Shown one piece after another: positions 1-5,815 of a stretch of 6,154 bases of DNA. The stretch covers positions 1 to 6,154 of the forward strand of contig JAITGB010000270.1 in the NCBI GenBank assembly GCA_031280945.1, read 5' to 3'. Numbering within the stretch: the stretch's first letter is position 1; each line of letters begins with the position of its first letter. The notes under the pieces are model-generated. The model ran no database searches, was not told the DNA's origin, and saw only the letters and a program-made list of their open reading frames with translations. This DNA is from Spirochaetales bacterium (lineage in GTDB: Bacteria > Spirochaetota > Spirochaetia > DTKZ01). A program made the position numbers and the translations under genes.

Positions 1-858
1 TTGGCCGCCTATTTCGGTTTTTACAAGAACGAAGGCCTGAACGTAGAAATTGTAAAAGTAGAGTCTGAAAAGGAAGCTCTTGTTACCGGAAAAATTGATG
101 CCGCCGGCGGTTTTATGGCCTCGTGGCTTCCCGCAATCAGTAACGGCGTGGAATTCGCCTTTACTACCGGCATTCACACTGGCTGTGGGTCGGTCGTGGT
201 TCTTGCGGATTCGGGCATTAAGACCTTTGCGGACAGAAAGGGCAAAACCATTGCGGTCAGCGGCGGTTTCGGCAGCGGCGTCCACAACTACGGCATGAGG
301 GCCGTTATACACGAGGGCCTGCATCCCAAGGATTTTAACTGGATAAACTTTGACGCCTCTTTGGGGCTGGATGTCTTAAAAAAAGGCCACGCGGACATAC
401 TGGTCGGCGCGGACCAGATGTTACAGCGGTGGATTAAAAGCGGTTCGGTAGTGCGTATTCATTCCAACACCTTTGACGCGGATTTTCGGGACGAACCTTG
501 CTGCGTTTTCGGTATTTCCAATGACTTCATCGCAAAAAATCCTGTCTCCGCCCAAAAACTTACCCGCGCCGTGTACCGGGCGGCTCTTTGGCTTGACGCA
601 AATGATAAAAACAAATACGAGGCCTGCCGTTACCTGCGGGAAAACAACTTTATCAATGTTGATGATGATTATGCCGTGGAACTTATGAAGATGTGGAAAT
701 TCGGCGTTTCAAACGAACAATGCGAAATCTGCCTTGATAACTCCATAATAGAATATGTCAAGGCAGGAATTATCGGTTCCAACGTGGACATTGCCAACCT
801 GCGAAAAATCTCCTGGCACAGCTACGATATGTCTGACATCGAAAAAGCCTCATTTTAA
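1..858 (+). CDS. NitT/TauT-type ABC transporter substrate-binding protein (NMT1/SsuA-like), 5' end cut off by the window
   Basis: This is the periplasmic ligand-binding component of an ABC importer. The reading frame is open from the first base, and the opening residues (AAYFGFYKNEGLNVEIV) match the place where family members begin their first lobe. The signal peptide and first strand, perhaps 40-60 residues, therefore probably lie upstream, and the TTG at position 1 is more likely an internal Leu codon than a start. Visible family features are a segment like 'GKIDAA' near residue 30, then 'SGIKTFADRKGKTIAV' at about 71-86, the usual hinge and second-lobe entry. Cysteines are frequent: HTGC at 59-62, EPCC at 165-168, C209 and a CxxC at 241-244. 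The permease gene starts 3 bases after the TAA stop, so this is the first visible gene of a transporter operon. The ligand is unknown; sulfonates, nitrate, pyrimidine precursors or metal chelates are all possible for this superfamily. Confidence 0.85.
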   Translation: MAAYFGFYKNEGLNVEIVKVESEKEALVTGKIDAAGGFMASWLPAISNGVEFAFTTGIHTGCGSVVVLADSGIKTFADRKGKTIAVSGGFGSGVHNYGMRAVIHEGLHPKDFNWINFDASLGLDVLKKGHADILVGADQMLQRWIKSGSVVRIHSNTFDADFRDEPCCVFGISNDFIAKNPVSAQKLTRAVYRAALWLDANDKNKYEACRYLRENNFINVDDDYAVELMKMWKFGVSNEQCEICLDNSIIEYVKAGIIGSNVDIANLRKISWHSYDMSDIEKASF

Positions 859-861
859 GCA

Positions 862-1812
862 ATGAAGGCGGGGAAAGTAAAAGCTGTTCTCATCTGCCTT
901 GCGCCGGTTTTGAGCGGCTGCCTTTTGCTTGTCCAGTATTTCGCGGCGCCAAACGCCGGAAACTATACGACGACTCTCGTGTATCCGTTCTGTGTGGGAG
1001 CCGTTATGCTGATGTATCTGGCCTTGTGCGGCGTATCACTGATAAACAGCCGCATCTATCATGCTATCCGCCGCCTGGCTCCTCTGTACTGTGCGGTGTT
1101 CATTGTTCTTGCGCTGTGTGATTTTGTATCATTAAAAACAAAAATTTTGAGTCTGCCCTTTTTCCCCTGGCCTGAGCGCCTACTCAACCAGATTATTATT
1201 GACCATGCTATCCTCTTTGACTGCGCAAAAAATTCTTTGCTGCTGCTGTTTACCGGATTCATATACGGAGCCGCTGCGGGAATTCTGACGGGAATTCTAT
1301 CAGGCCGGCTGGCTGTGTTCCGGTATTGGGCCGAACCTGTACTGAAAATTCTGGGGCCTATACCGCCGATTACGTGGATGCCCTTTATGTTTATCTTTTC
1401 ACGTACCTTGTTTCAGGGCTGTGTGGTGATGGTCGCGTTTTCCGTATGGTACCCCCTGTCGGTCTCGACGATGAAGGGTATCATAGGCATAAAAAAATCC
1501 TATATAGAAAGCGCAAAAATACTGGGCGCTGTCAATGAATACAAATTGATTATCAAGGTGATGCTGCCCCTTGTGCTGCCCACTATTTTTCAGGGCCTTA
1601 TTTCCGGTATGCGGGTTGCCTGCGGTTCTCTCATGGTAGCGGAAATGATGGGTGTTGAGTCCGGCCTTGCGTGGTATATAACCTGGCAGCGGGGCTGGGG
1701 AGAGTTTACCAAAATGTACACTTCGGTTGCCGCTATTTGTCTTGTATTTATCGCGGTTGATTTACTGCTCAATTGCGCCAAGAAACTGCTTGTCTGCTGG
1801 CAGGAGGAATAG
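862..1812 (+). CDS. ABC transporter permease, SsuC/TauC/NrtB (BPD_transp_1) family
   Basis: This inner-membrane channel subunit of the importer has 316 residues. The C-terminal two thirds are a typical permease core: a hydrophobic helix at about 124-147, several more through 306, and the cytoplasmic EAA loop at 216-240 (ESAKILGA, then a Gly at 222 and an LP pair at 235-236), which docks on the ATPase. Family members are often about 250-270 residues. Here the first roughly 110 residues add hydrophobic stretches near 8-28, 41-62 and 74-90, so this subunit seems to have two or so extra N-terminal helices. The ATG follows the previous stop by 3 bases and has no clear Shine-Dalgarno sequence, which suggests translational coupling to the binding protein. 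The next gene's ribosome site lies within its last codons. Confidence 0.9.
   Translation: MKAGKVKAVLICLAPVLSGCLLLVQYFAAPNAGNYTTTLVYPFCVGAVMLMYLALCGVSLINSRIYHAIRRLAPLYCAVFIVLALCDFVSLKTKILSLPFFPWPERLLNQIIIDHAILFDCAKNSLLLLFTGFIYGAAAGILTGILSGRLAVFRYWAEPVLKILGPIPPITWMPFMFIFSRTLFQGCVVMVAFSVWYPLSVSTMKGIIGIKKSYIESAKILGAVNEYKLIIKVMLPLVLPTIFQGLISGMRVACGSLMVAEMMGVESGLAWYITWQRGWGEFTKMYTSVAAICLVFIAVDLLLNCAKKLLVCWQEE
1803..1807 (+). promoter_or_regulatory. Ribosome binding site that fixes the ATPase start
   Basis: GGAGG lies 7 bases before the ATG at 1815. The frame is also open upstream to a TTG at 1773, but that start has no such site and would add 14 residues (MRQETACLLAGGIA) read from permease coding sequence, so the ATG at 1815 is preferred. 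Confidence 0.85.
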
Positions 1813-1814
1813 CA

Positions 1815-2585
1815 ATGCCTGATGAGGCTGGCGTACAGATACGGGTGCAGGAAGTCGTCAAATCATTTACCAGAACGGATTTTGATTCTCCACTGGTGGT
1901 TTTGGACAATCTCTGTTTTAGCATTGAGCGGGGCCGTTTTGTTTCGATTATTGGAGAAAGCGGCTGCGGCAAGACTACCTTGCTGCGTATGATTGCGGGA
2001 CTGGATTTTCCGTCAAAAGGCTGCGTTTACCGCGACAATGTAAAAGTTACCGCTCTGGACTCAAAATGCGGCATGATGTTTCAACAGACCCTTTTGTTTC
2101 CTTTTCTGACGGTATATGAAAATGTAGCCTTTGGTCCCAGAATGTTAAAAAAATACGACCCCCGTCAAATTCGCGGTTTATTGCAATTAGTCCGCGTTGA
2201 AGAATTTTCGAACGCCTATCCCAATCATCTCTCCGGGGGTATGCGGCAGCGGGTTTCTCTGGCCCGCGCTCTGGCTAATGAACCGGACATTCTTTTGCTG
2301 GACGAACCGTTGGGCGCTTTGGATGCCCTTACCCGCATGAAACTGCAAGATGAATTGGTTACTATATGGCAAAAAAGAAAAAACACCATGATTATGGTTA
2401 CTCACGATATTGATGAGGCGGTGTTCCTGTCGGATACTATTATTATTCTGAGCCCCAGACCTGCCCATATAGAGGAAACGCTTTCTCTGGATATTCCCTA
2501 TCCCCGCAATCGTTCCGACCCCCGGTTTATTGCCGCGCGGAACAGAATTCTCGAAATTTTGCAGTATGCCGGAGACTTCCGGTAA
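1815..2585 (+). CDS. ABC transporter ATP-binding protein, TauB/SsuB/NrtD family
   Basis: This cytoplasmic ATPase powers the importer. With the ATG at 1815 it has 256 residues, the usual length for the family. All nucleotide-binding motifs are intact: Walker A GESGCGKTT at 47-55, Q-loop Gln 90 in MFQ, signature LSGGMRQR at 139-146, Walker B ILLLDEP at 159-165 with Glu 164 as catalytic base, D-loop LGALD at 166-170, and switch His 197 in VTHD. The segment 'DEAVFLSDTIIILSPRP' at about 199-215 is characteristic of the nitrate/taurine/sulfonate group. There is no extra regulatory domain after the ATPase core. It starts 2 bases after the permease stop and ends 27 bases before the FmdE gene, all in one direction. 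A short CCGGA/TCCGG hairpin sits over its last codons (2569-2582) without a following T run. Confidence 0.95.
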   Translation: MPDEAGVQIRVQEVVKSFTRTDFDSPLVVLDNLCFSIERGRFVSIIGESGCGKTTLLRMIAGLDFPSKGCVYRDNVKVTALDSKCGMMFQQTLLFPFLTVYENVAFGPRMLKKYDPRQIRGLLQLVRVEEFSNAYPNHLSGGMRQRVSLARALANEPDILLLDEPLGALDALTRMKLQDELVTIWQKRKNTMIMVTHDIDEAVFLSDTIIILSPRPAHIEETLSLDIPYPRNRSDPRFIAARNRILEILQYAGDFR

Positions 2586-2612
2586 TAATATCTATATGAA
2601 GGAGTACGAGAT

Positions 2613-3134
2613 ATGAATAAAGAAGCTCTTTACCAAAAATGCATTGCTTTTCACGGCCATAGCTGCCCCGGGCTTGTAATCGGATACAGGGCGGCGCTTT
2701 TCGCTCTGGAATTATTCGGTGAAGACTGTCAAAAAAATGCAAAAATTTCCTGCATAGCTGAAAACGATGCCTGCGGTGTTGATGCGGTTCAAACCATTCT
2801 TGGGTGCACGGTTGGAAATGGGAATCTGTGTTTTCGACTGACCGGGAAACAGGCTTTTTCTTTTTTTGAGCGGGATTCCGGCAAGGGAACCCGGCTCATT
2901 CTTAAGCCTCTGGGAGCGATGCCCGCAAAGGAGCGCGTGGAGTATTTGCTCAATTCCGGAAACGATGTTTTGTTTAGTATAAAAGAGGCGGGCGGGCCGC
3001 CGCCGAAACCCCGGAAATTTAAATCACTGGTCTGTGAAAAATGCGGTGAGGAAACAGCGGAATATTTTATACGTTTTGAAAACGATACAAGAGTATGCCC
3101 GGACTGTTTGACCCAATACCGCAGATTTAACTAA
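2613..3134 (+). CDS. FmdE family protein with C-terminal zinc ribbon
   Basis: This small cytoplasmic protein of 173 residues belongs to the family named after subunit E of molybdenum formylmethanofuran dehydrogenase. The family hallmarks are present: HGHSCPG at 14-20 (His 14, His 16 and Cys 18 as likely metal ligands), ENDACGVDAVQ at 50-60, and GCTVGNGNL at 64-72. A second module after about residue 138 is a zinc ribbon with paired cysteines C141/C144 and C162/C165. A proline-rich linker (GGPPPKPRK) joins the two. The start is supported by GAAGGAG at 2598-2604, 8 bases before the ATG. Nothing else of a formylmethanofuran dehydrogenase is visible, so a role in methanogenesis is not implied. 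Its place right behind an ABC importer suggests it handles the imported ligand or a metal. In bacteria the biochemical role of such proteins is, to my knowledge, not settled. Confidence 0.9.
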   Translation: MNKEALYQKCIAFHGHSCPGLVIGYRAALFALELFGEDCQKNAKISCIAENDACGVDAVQTILGCTVGNGNLCFRLTGKQAFSFFERDSGKGTRLILKPLGAMPAKERVEYLLNSGNDVLFSIKEAGGPPPKPRKFKSLVCEKCGEETAEYFIRFENDTRVCPDCLTQYRRFN

Positions 3135-3235
3135 AAAACCTCGTAATCAGGGCCAATGCATATAAACATTTTGTGGGGGTCTTAAGGCACTTTTCGGCAT
3201 CTCCGGCGGGGGTTCGGGGGCGGAGCCCCTCTTCC

Positions 3236-3294
3236 GCGCAAGGGATTGGAGGGGCATTGGTCCCGAAGGGACCGGAGCGATAGCGGAGCCCCGC
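3236..3294 (+). repeat. Dispersed intergenic repeat, copy A
   Basis: It starts with GCGCAAGGGATTGG and ends with GGAGCGATAGCGGAGCCCC. Between the ends is a perfect hairpin, GGTCCC-GAA-GGGACC (3259-3273). The minus strand at 5918-5989 and 6063-6148 has the same start (GCGCAAGGGA) and a closely similar end (GGAGCGGATAGCCC) around different hairpin cores. It is followed 9 bases later by the palindrome at 3304-3330. It is REP-like in style; I cannot assign it to a named family from sequence alone. Confidence 0.6.
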
Positions 3295-3303
3295 AAAGCC
3301 CGG

Positions 3304-3330
3304 TTTTTTGCGGGCAAGGCCCGCAAAAAA
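3304..3330. repeat. Perfect 12-bp inverted repeat of T6-GCGGGC / GCCCGC-A6 form
   Basis: TTTTTTGCGGGC (3304-3315), loop AAG, then GCCCGCAAAAAA (3319-3330). The T run is on the 5' side and the A run on the 3' side on both strands, the opposite of an intrinsic terminator, so I do not call it one. A sister element lies at 5789-5815. Confidence 0.8.
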
Positions 3331-3398
3331 GGCGCCATGAATCTTCAAAAAGAATAAATGCAGGATACACATAAGGTCATAGTGCGTCCGCCCTGTCA

Positions 3399-3427
3399 TA
3401 GACACAAACCCGCCATACTTATACAAT
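3399..3427 (+). promoter_or_regulatory. Sigma-70-type promoter for the LapA-like gene
   Basis: The -35 box is TAGACA (3399-3404), followed by a 17-base spacer and the -10 box TACAAT (3422-3427). Each box has five of six consensus bases. Transcription would begin near 3433-3435, giving a leader of about 35 bases that starts exactly at the hairpin described next. Confidence 0.6.
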
Positions 3428-3432
3428 GATTT

Positions 3433-3464
3433 CCGCGCTCCTTAAAAAAGCGGCGCAAAGGAGT
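3433..3464 (+). promoter_or_regulatory. Leader hairpin that can pair the Shine-Dalgarno sequence of the LapA-like gene
   Basis: CTCCTT (3438-3443) is fully complementary to AAGGAG (3458-3463), the Shine-Dalgarno sequence lying 5 bases before the ATG at 3469. A flanking G-U pair may extend the stem, and the loop is 14 bases. An alternative pairing, CCGC (3433-3436) with GCGG (3450-3453), would leave AAGGAG free. The two folds compete for nearby sequence, so the leader could switch between closed and open forms. The complementarity is seen directly; regulation is inferred. Confidence 0.5.
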
Positions 3465-3468
3465 TTCC

Positions 3469-3783
3469 ATGATTCAAATTGTTGTCAATATTATTTTCCT
3501 GCTCGCGTTGGCTGCAATAGTCATTCCCAATATAGGCTCCGAATCCAATATACCGGTGTTAAACCTTCTGGGCTATGAGTTTAGAAACGTATCTGTTGTT
3601 GTGGCCGCTTTCCTCAGCTTTATTCTGGGAATGTTGTACGCTTTTACCCAGCTTCTGTACAGGCGGCTGCGCAAACAATTCGGCGGCAAGCCTGCCAAAA
3701 AGAGCAAAAAGGAAAAAAAGGCCGCGGGGGATTTTACGCCGGGGGAGGAGTCTCCGGTTCCTCCGGTGATGCCGGGCTTCTAA
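3469..3783 (+). CDS. LapA-domain (DUF1049-like) small membrane protein
   Basis: This predicted inner-membrane protein has 104 residues. Two hydrophobic helices are seen at about 4-20 and 42-64, separated by a short polar segment that ends in IPVLNLLGYEF, the typical arrangement of the LapA domain (helix, short strand-like region, then a helix with a Gly near FILGML). After the second helix comes a strongly basic stretch (YRRLRKQ, then KKSKKEKK at about 77-84), which by the positive-inside rule should be cytoplasmic, and a proline-rich end. In enterobacteria LapA and LapB help control lipopolysaccharide synthesis; treponemes lack classical lipopolysaccharide, so that role should not be carried over. 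AAAGGAG at 3457-3463 supports the start. The gene stands alone behind its own promoter, 55 bases before the next gene. The assignment rests on topology and weak motif similarity. Confidence 0.65.
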   Translation: MIQIVVNIIFLLALAAIVIPNIGSESNIPVLNLLGYEFRNVSVVVAAFLSFILGMLYAFTQLLYRRLRKQFGGKPAKKSKKEKKAAGDFTPGEESPVPPVMPGF

Positions 3784-3792
3784 AAGAAAAAC

Positions 3793-3821
3793 GTGCAAAA
3801 ACTTCCTGCTTTTTATATAAT
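3793..3821 (+). promoter_or_regulatory. Promoter for the papain-like gene, with a perfect -10 box
   Basis: TATAAT at 3816-3821 matches the -10 consensus completely. A weak -35 candidate, GTGCAA (3793-3798), lies 17 bases upstream. Transcription would start near 3827-3829, only about 10-12 bases before the ATG at 3839, so the ribosome site AAGAGG (3827-3832, spacing 6) would lie at or partly upstream of the mRNA 5' end. Confidence 0.5.
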
Positions 3822-3838
3822 AGAGCAAGAGGTTTTGT

Positions 3839-5746
3839 ATGAAACGTATATACTGCTGTGCGGCGCTGATTGTATGCGCCGCCGGGGGGCTTTTCGCCCA
3901 AAGCGGGGCCAGGCTTGGCCTTGAAGTTACGCCCAAAAATTTTGACGCGGCCATTGCTTCGGCAACGGCGCGGGCGGGGAAAAATGAGCTCCCGCCCTTT
4001 GTTGACCTTGCGCCGTACTTTCCCAGGCCGGGTCATCAGGGTACGCAAAATAGCTGTGTCGCCTGGGCTGCGGCCTATGGGGTAAAATCCTATCAGGAAA
4101 ACAGGAGGCGAAGCTGGGGGACAAACTCAAACGATACGGTTTTCTCGCCCAGCTTTATCTATAACCAAATCAACAAGGGCAGGGACGGCGGCTCGACCAT
4201 TCCCGATGCCCTGGAGCTGGTAAAGACTCAAGGGGCCGCAACCCTGAAAACCATGCCCTACGGCGATTACCGCGAACAGCCGCCCCAGAGGGCGCGCGAA
4301 GAGGCATCGCGCTTTCGCATAGAGTCCTACGAAAAACTTGACGGAAAAAACACGGCTTCGCTGAAAATGGTTCTTGCGGGAGGTAATCCCATTATCGTGG
4401 GAATGAAAACCTACGAGAACTTTCCTTCCTACTCCGGTGGGGTGTACCGCAGAGTGTCGGGCGCTCATCTTGGGGGGCACGCTATGGTTATTACGGGGTA
4501 TGATGATTCCAAAAACGCCTTCAAAATTCTCAACTCCTGGGGAGAGGGCTGGGGAGAAAAGGGGTTTGTCTGGTACGATTACGGCCTCTTCGCGGAAATG
4601 AATCATACGGCTATGGTCATGTATGCGAAACCGGACAATACGCCTGTTGCTTCCTATCCGCCCAATTCTCTTACGGCTTCCGCAGGCTCATATTCCGATA
4701 AGATTCAGCTTTCCTGGGAGGGGGTAAAAAACGCGGAGTATTACAGCGTTTTCCGCGCGGACGGTGGGCCTGATACGTTTACAAAAATCGCGGACGTAAA
4801 GGGTACGGTTTTTATCGATACCCGTGTACGGCAGAAGACAGAATACTACTACGCGGTAAAGAGTGTGGGGCCCGCGGGGGAAAGCGGTTTTAGCGCGGCT
4901 GCTTTGGGCTATCTCAAAAAAGGAGAAGCCCTGGGTTCTCCCCGCAACCTCATGGGACGCTATGAAAACAGGAGCATTAAACTCCTGTGGGACTCCGTAC
5001 AGGGCGCCGAGGGCTACCATATTTACCGCTGGGACGAGGGCGCCTCCGAATGGGCCCGCATTGGGACAAGCTCAAACGAGGGCTACGCCGATACGAAGCT
5101 CCCCGCCTCTTCTACCGGGGAGCGTTACGTTGTAAGCGCCTGGGCAAAGGACAGGGAAAGTAAAGCGGGGCCTGCCCTCTATGTGGCGGCGCCTCCGGCG
5201 CGGGAGCCCCCCAAGCCTCCCCAGCCGCCGGCCTGGGTGAAGGCTTCGCAGGGGACTTTCCGCGATAAGATTGAGCTCTCCTGGGAGGCTGTTTCCGGGG
5301 CGAGCGTCTACATAGTCCGCAAATGGTCAAGCCGAAACAGGGCCTGGCTGGAAATCGCGCGCACGGGAAGCCTCTCTTACAGCGACGTAAATGTTCCCGA
5401 AAAAAAGGCCCTGTACTCCGTTATAACGCTCAGGGGAACCGAAGCGAGCGAACCTTCTGTTTTGGCCGAGGGCTCGCTTGCGACTGCTCCGAAAAAGGAC
5501 AGCCCCCGGAGCTTTGCCGATGATTCCTACAGAGAGAGTTTTTTCACGCGCCCGGAAAAATTCTTTTCCGATACAAAGTTTTTTTCTGACGATACGTTTT
5601 TTACCGGAGAGGCCAGCTTCTTTGACAATTTCGAGGAAGAGGATTTTTTCTTTTCTGACGCCCAGGCGTTTTTCCACGTTGATACGGAAAAGTTTTTCGG
5701 TAAGGATTCAGGGGATTTTTTCAGAACGGACGATGACTTTTTTTAG
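3839..5746 (+). CDS. Exported papain-family (C1) cysteine peptidase with three fibronectin III-like domains and a Phe-Phe repeat tail
   Basis: The protein has 635 residues. Residues 1-20 form a signal peptide with a likely cut after LFA; I see no convincing lipobox. Only about 30 residues precede the catalytic domain (about 52-265), so a full papain-type propeptide is absent. The catalytic set is intact: Gln 67 (oxyanion hole), Cys 73 in QNSCVAWA, His 214 in GGHAMVITGYDD and Asn 232 in LNSWGEGWG. Three fibronectin III-like domains follow at about 274-358, 366-450 and 464-547; the first and third share a DKIxLSWExV strand. A proline-rich linker (about 451-465) precedes the third. Residues 556-635 are acidic and carry ten Phe-Phe pairs, ending in DDDFF. 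The likely location is the periplasm or cell surface, with proteolysis or adhesion as plausible roles. The gene has its own promoter and no partner gene in the window. The substrate is unknown. Confidence 0.88.
   Translation: MKRIYCCAALIVCAAGGLFAQSGARLGLEVTPKNFDAAIASATARAGKNELPPFVDLAPYFPRPGHQGTQNSCVAWAAAYGVKSYQENRRRSWGTNSNDTVFSPSFIYNQINKGRDGGSTIPDALELVKTQGAATLKTMPYGDYREQPPQRAREEASRFRIESYEKLDGKNTASLKMVLAGGNPIIVGMKTYENFPSYSGGVYRRVSGAHLGGHAMVITGYDDSKNAFKILNSWGEGWGEKGFVWYDYGLFAEMNHTAMVMYAKPDNTPVASYPPNSLTASAGSYSDKIQLSWEGVKNAEYYSVFRADGGPDTFTKIADVKGTVFIDTRVRQKTEYYYAVKSVGPAGESGFSAAALGYLKKGEALGSPRNLMGRYENRSIKLLWDSVQGAEGYHIYRWDEGASEWARIGTSSNEGYADTKLPASSTGERYVVSAWAKDRESKAGPALYVAAPPAREPPKPPQPPAWVKASQGTFRDKIELSWEAVSGASVYIVRKWSSRNRAWLEIARTGSLSYSDVNVPEKKALYSVITLRGTEASEPSVLAEGSLATAPKKDSPRSFADDSYRESFFTRPEKFFSDTKFFSDDTFFTGEASFFDNFEEEDFFFSDAQAFFHVDTEKFFGKDSGDFFRTDDDFF
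5540..5743 (+). repeat. Coding repeat: acidic tail with regularly spaced Phe-Phe pairs
   Basis: This stretch encodes residues 568-635 of the papain-like protein. Phe-Phe pairs begin at residues 568, 575, 581, 587, 594, 603, 611, 619, 627 and 634, so steps are 6-9 residues. Asp, Glu, Ser, Thr and Lys fill most gaps. Phe codons vary among copies (TTTTTC, TTCTTT, TTTTTT), so the units are not recent DNA duplications and the pattern appears to be kept at the protein level. Confidence 0.85.
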
Positions 5747-5788
5747 GGAAGGGCAGACCACAGTCAAGGATTTAAGAACGTGGGCGCA

Positions 5789-5815
5789 TTTTTTCGGGCA
5801 AGAAGCCCGAAAAAA
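5789..5815. repeat. Perfect 11-bp inverted repeat of T6-CGGGC / GCCCG-A6 form
   Basis: TTTTTTCGGGC (5789-5799), loop AAGAA, then GCCCGAAAAAA (5805-5815). It has the same architecture as 3304-3330. Read on the minus strand, its A6 run is followed by TGCGCC, while the first copy on the plus strand has A6 followed by GGCGCC, so the likeness extends beyond the stem and this copy is probably in minus orientation. Confidence 0.8.

Larger units (their letters stand above)
3135..3468. other. 334-base intergenic region: repeat block, palindrome and leader of the next gene
   Basis: No gene is supported here. From left to right it holds about 40 bases of AT-rich sequence with no obvious terminator after the FmdE gene, a GC-rich block (about 3174-3336) containing a GGGGC-GGA-GCCCC hairpin at 3217-3229, repeat copy A and a perfect T6-GC-A6 palindrome, then AT-richer sequence carrying a promoter and structured leader for the gene at 3469. 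Reading frames on the minus strand across the block are low-complexity Pro/Arg/Gly translations of the repeat. Confidence 0.75.

Noticed and set aside
1773..1814. TTG start that would lengthen the ATPase by 14 residues
   Set aside because: The ATG at 1815 has GGAGG at the right distance and gives the normal family length; the extra residues come from permease sequence in another frame.
376..2152. Runs of seven A within the transporter genes as frameshift sites
   Set aside because: Each lies in an intact frame with full-length domain motifs on both sides; lysine-rich codons explain them.
2596..2616. Six-codon frame (MKEYEI) whose TGA overlaps the FmdE ATG
   Set aside because: Its ATG overlaps the FmdE Shine-Dalgarno region, it has no ribosome site of its own, and such short frames are common by chance.
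3304..3330. Intrinsic terminator after the FmdE gene
   Set aside because: The T run precedes and the A run follows the stem on both strands, so no U tract would follow the hairpin in either transcript.
3127..3426. Minus-strand open frames of 60-99 codons across the GC-rich block
   Set aside because: They translate the repeat and palindrome into low-complexity Pro/Arg/Gly sequence, have no clear ribosome site, and oppose a good promoter and leader.
3839..3898. Lipoprotein signal with acylated Cys 13
   Set aside because: The LIVC context does not give a small residue before Cys and lies too early in the hydrophobic stretch; LFA followed by QS fits signal peptidase I better.
4127..4606. Minus-strand open frame of 159 codons
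   Set aside because: It lies entirely inside the papain domain coding region, whose catalytic motifs are intact in the plus frame; it shows no recognisable domain or ribosome site.
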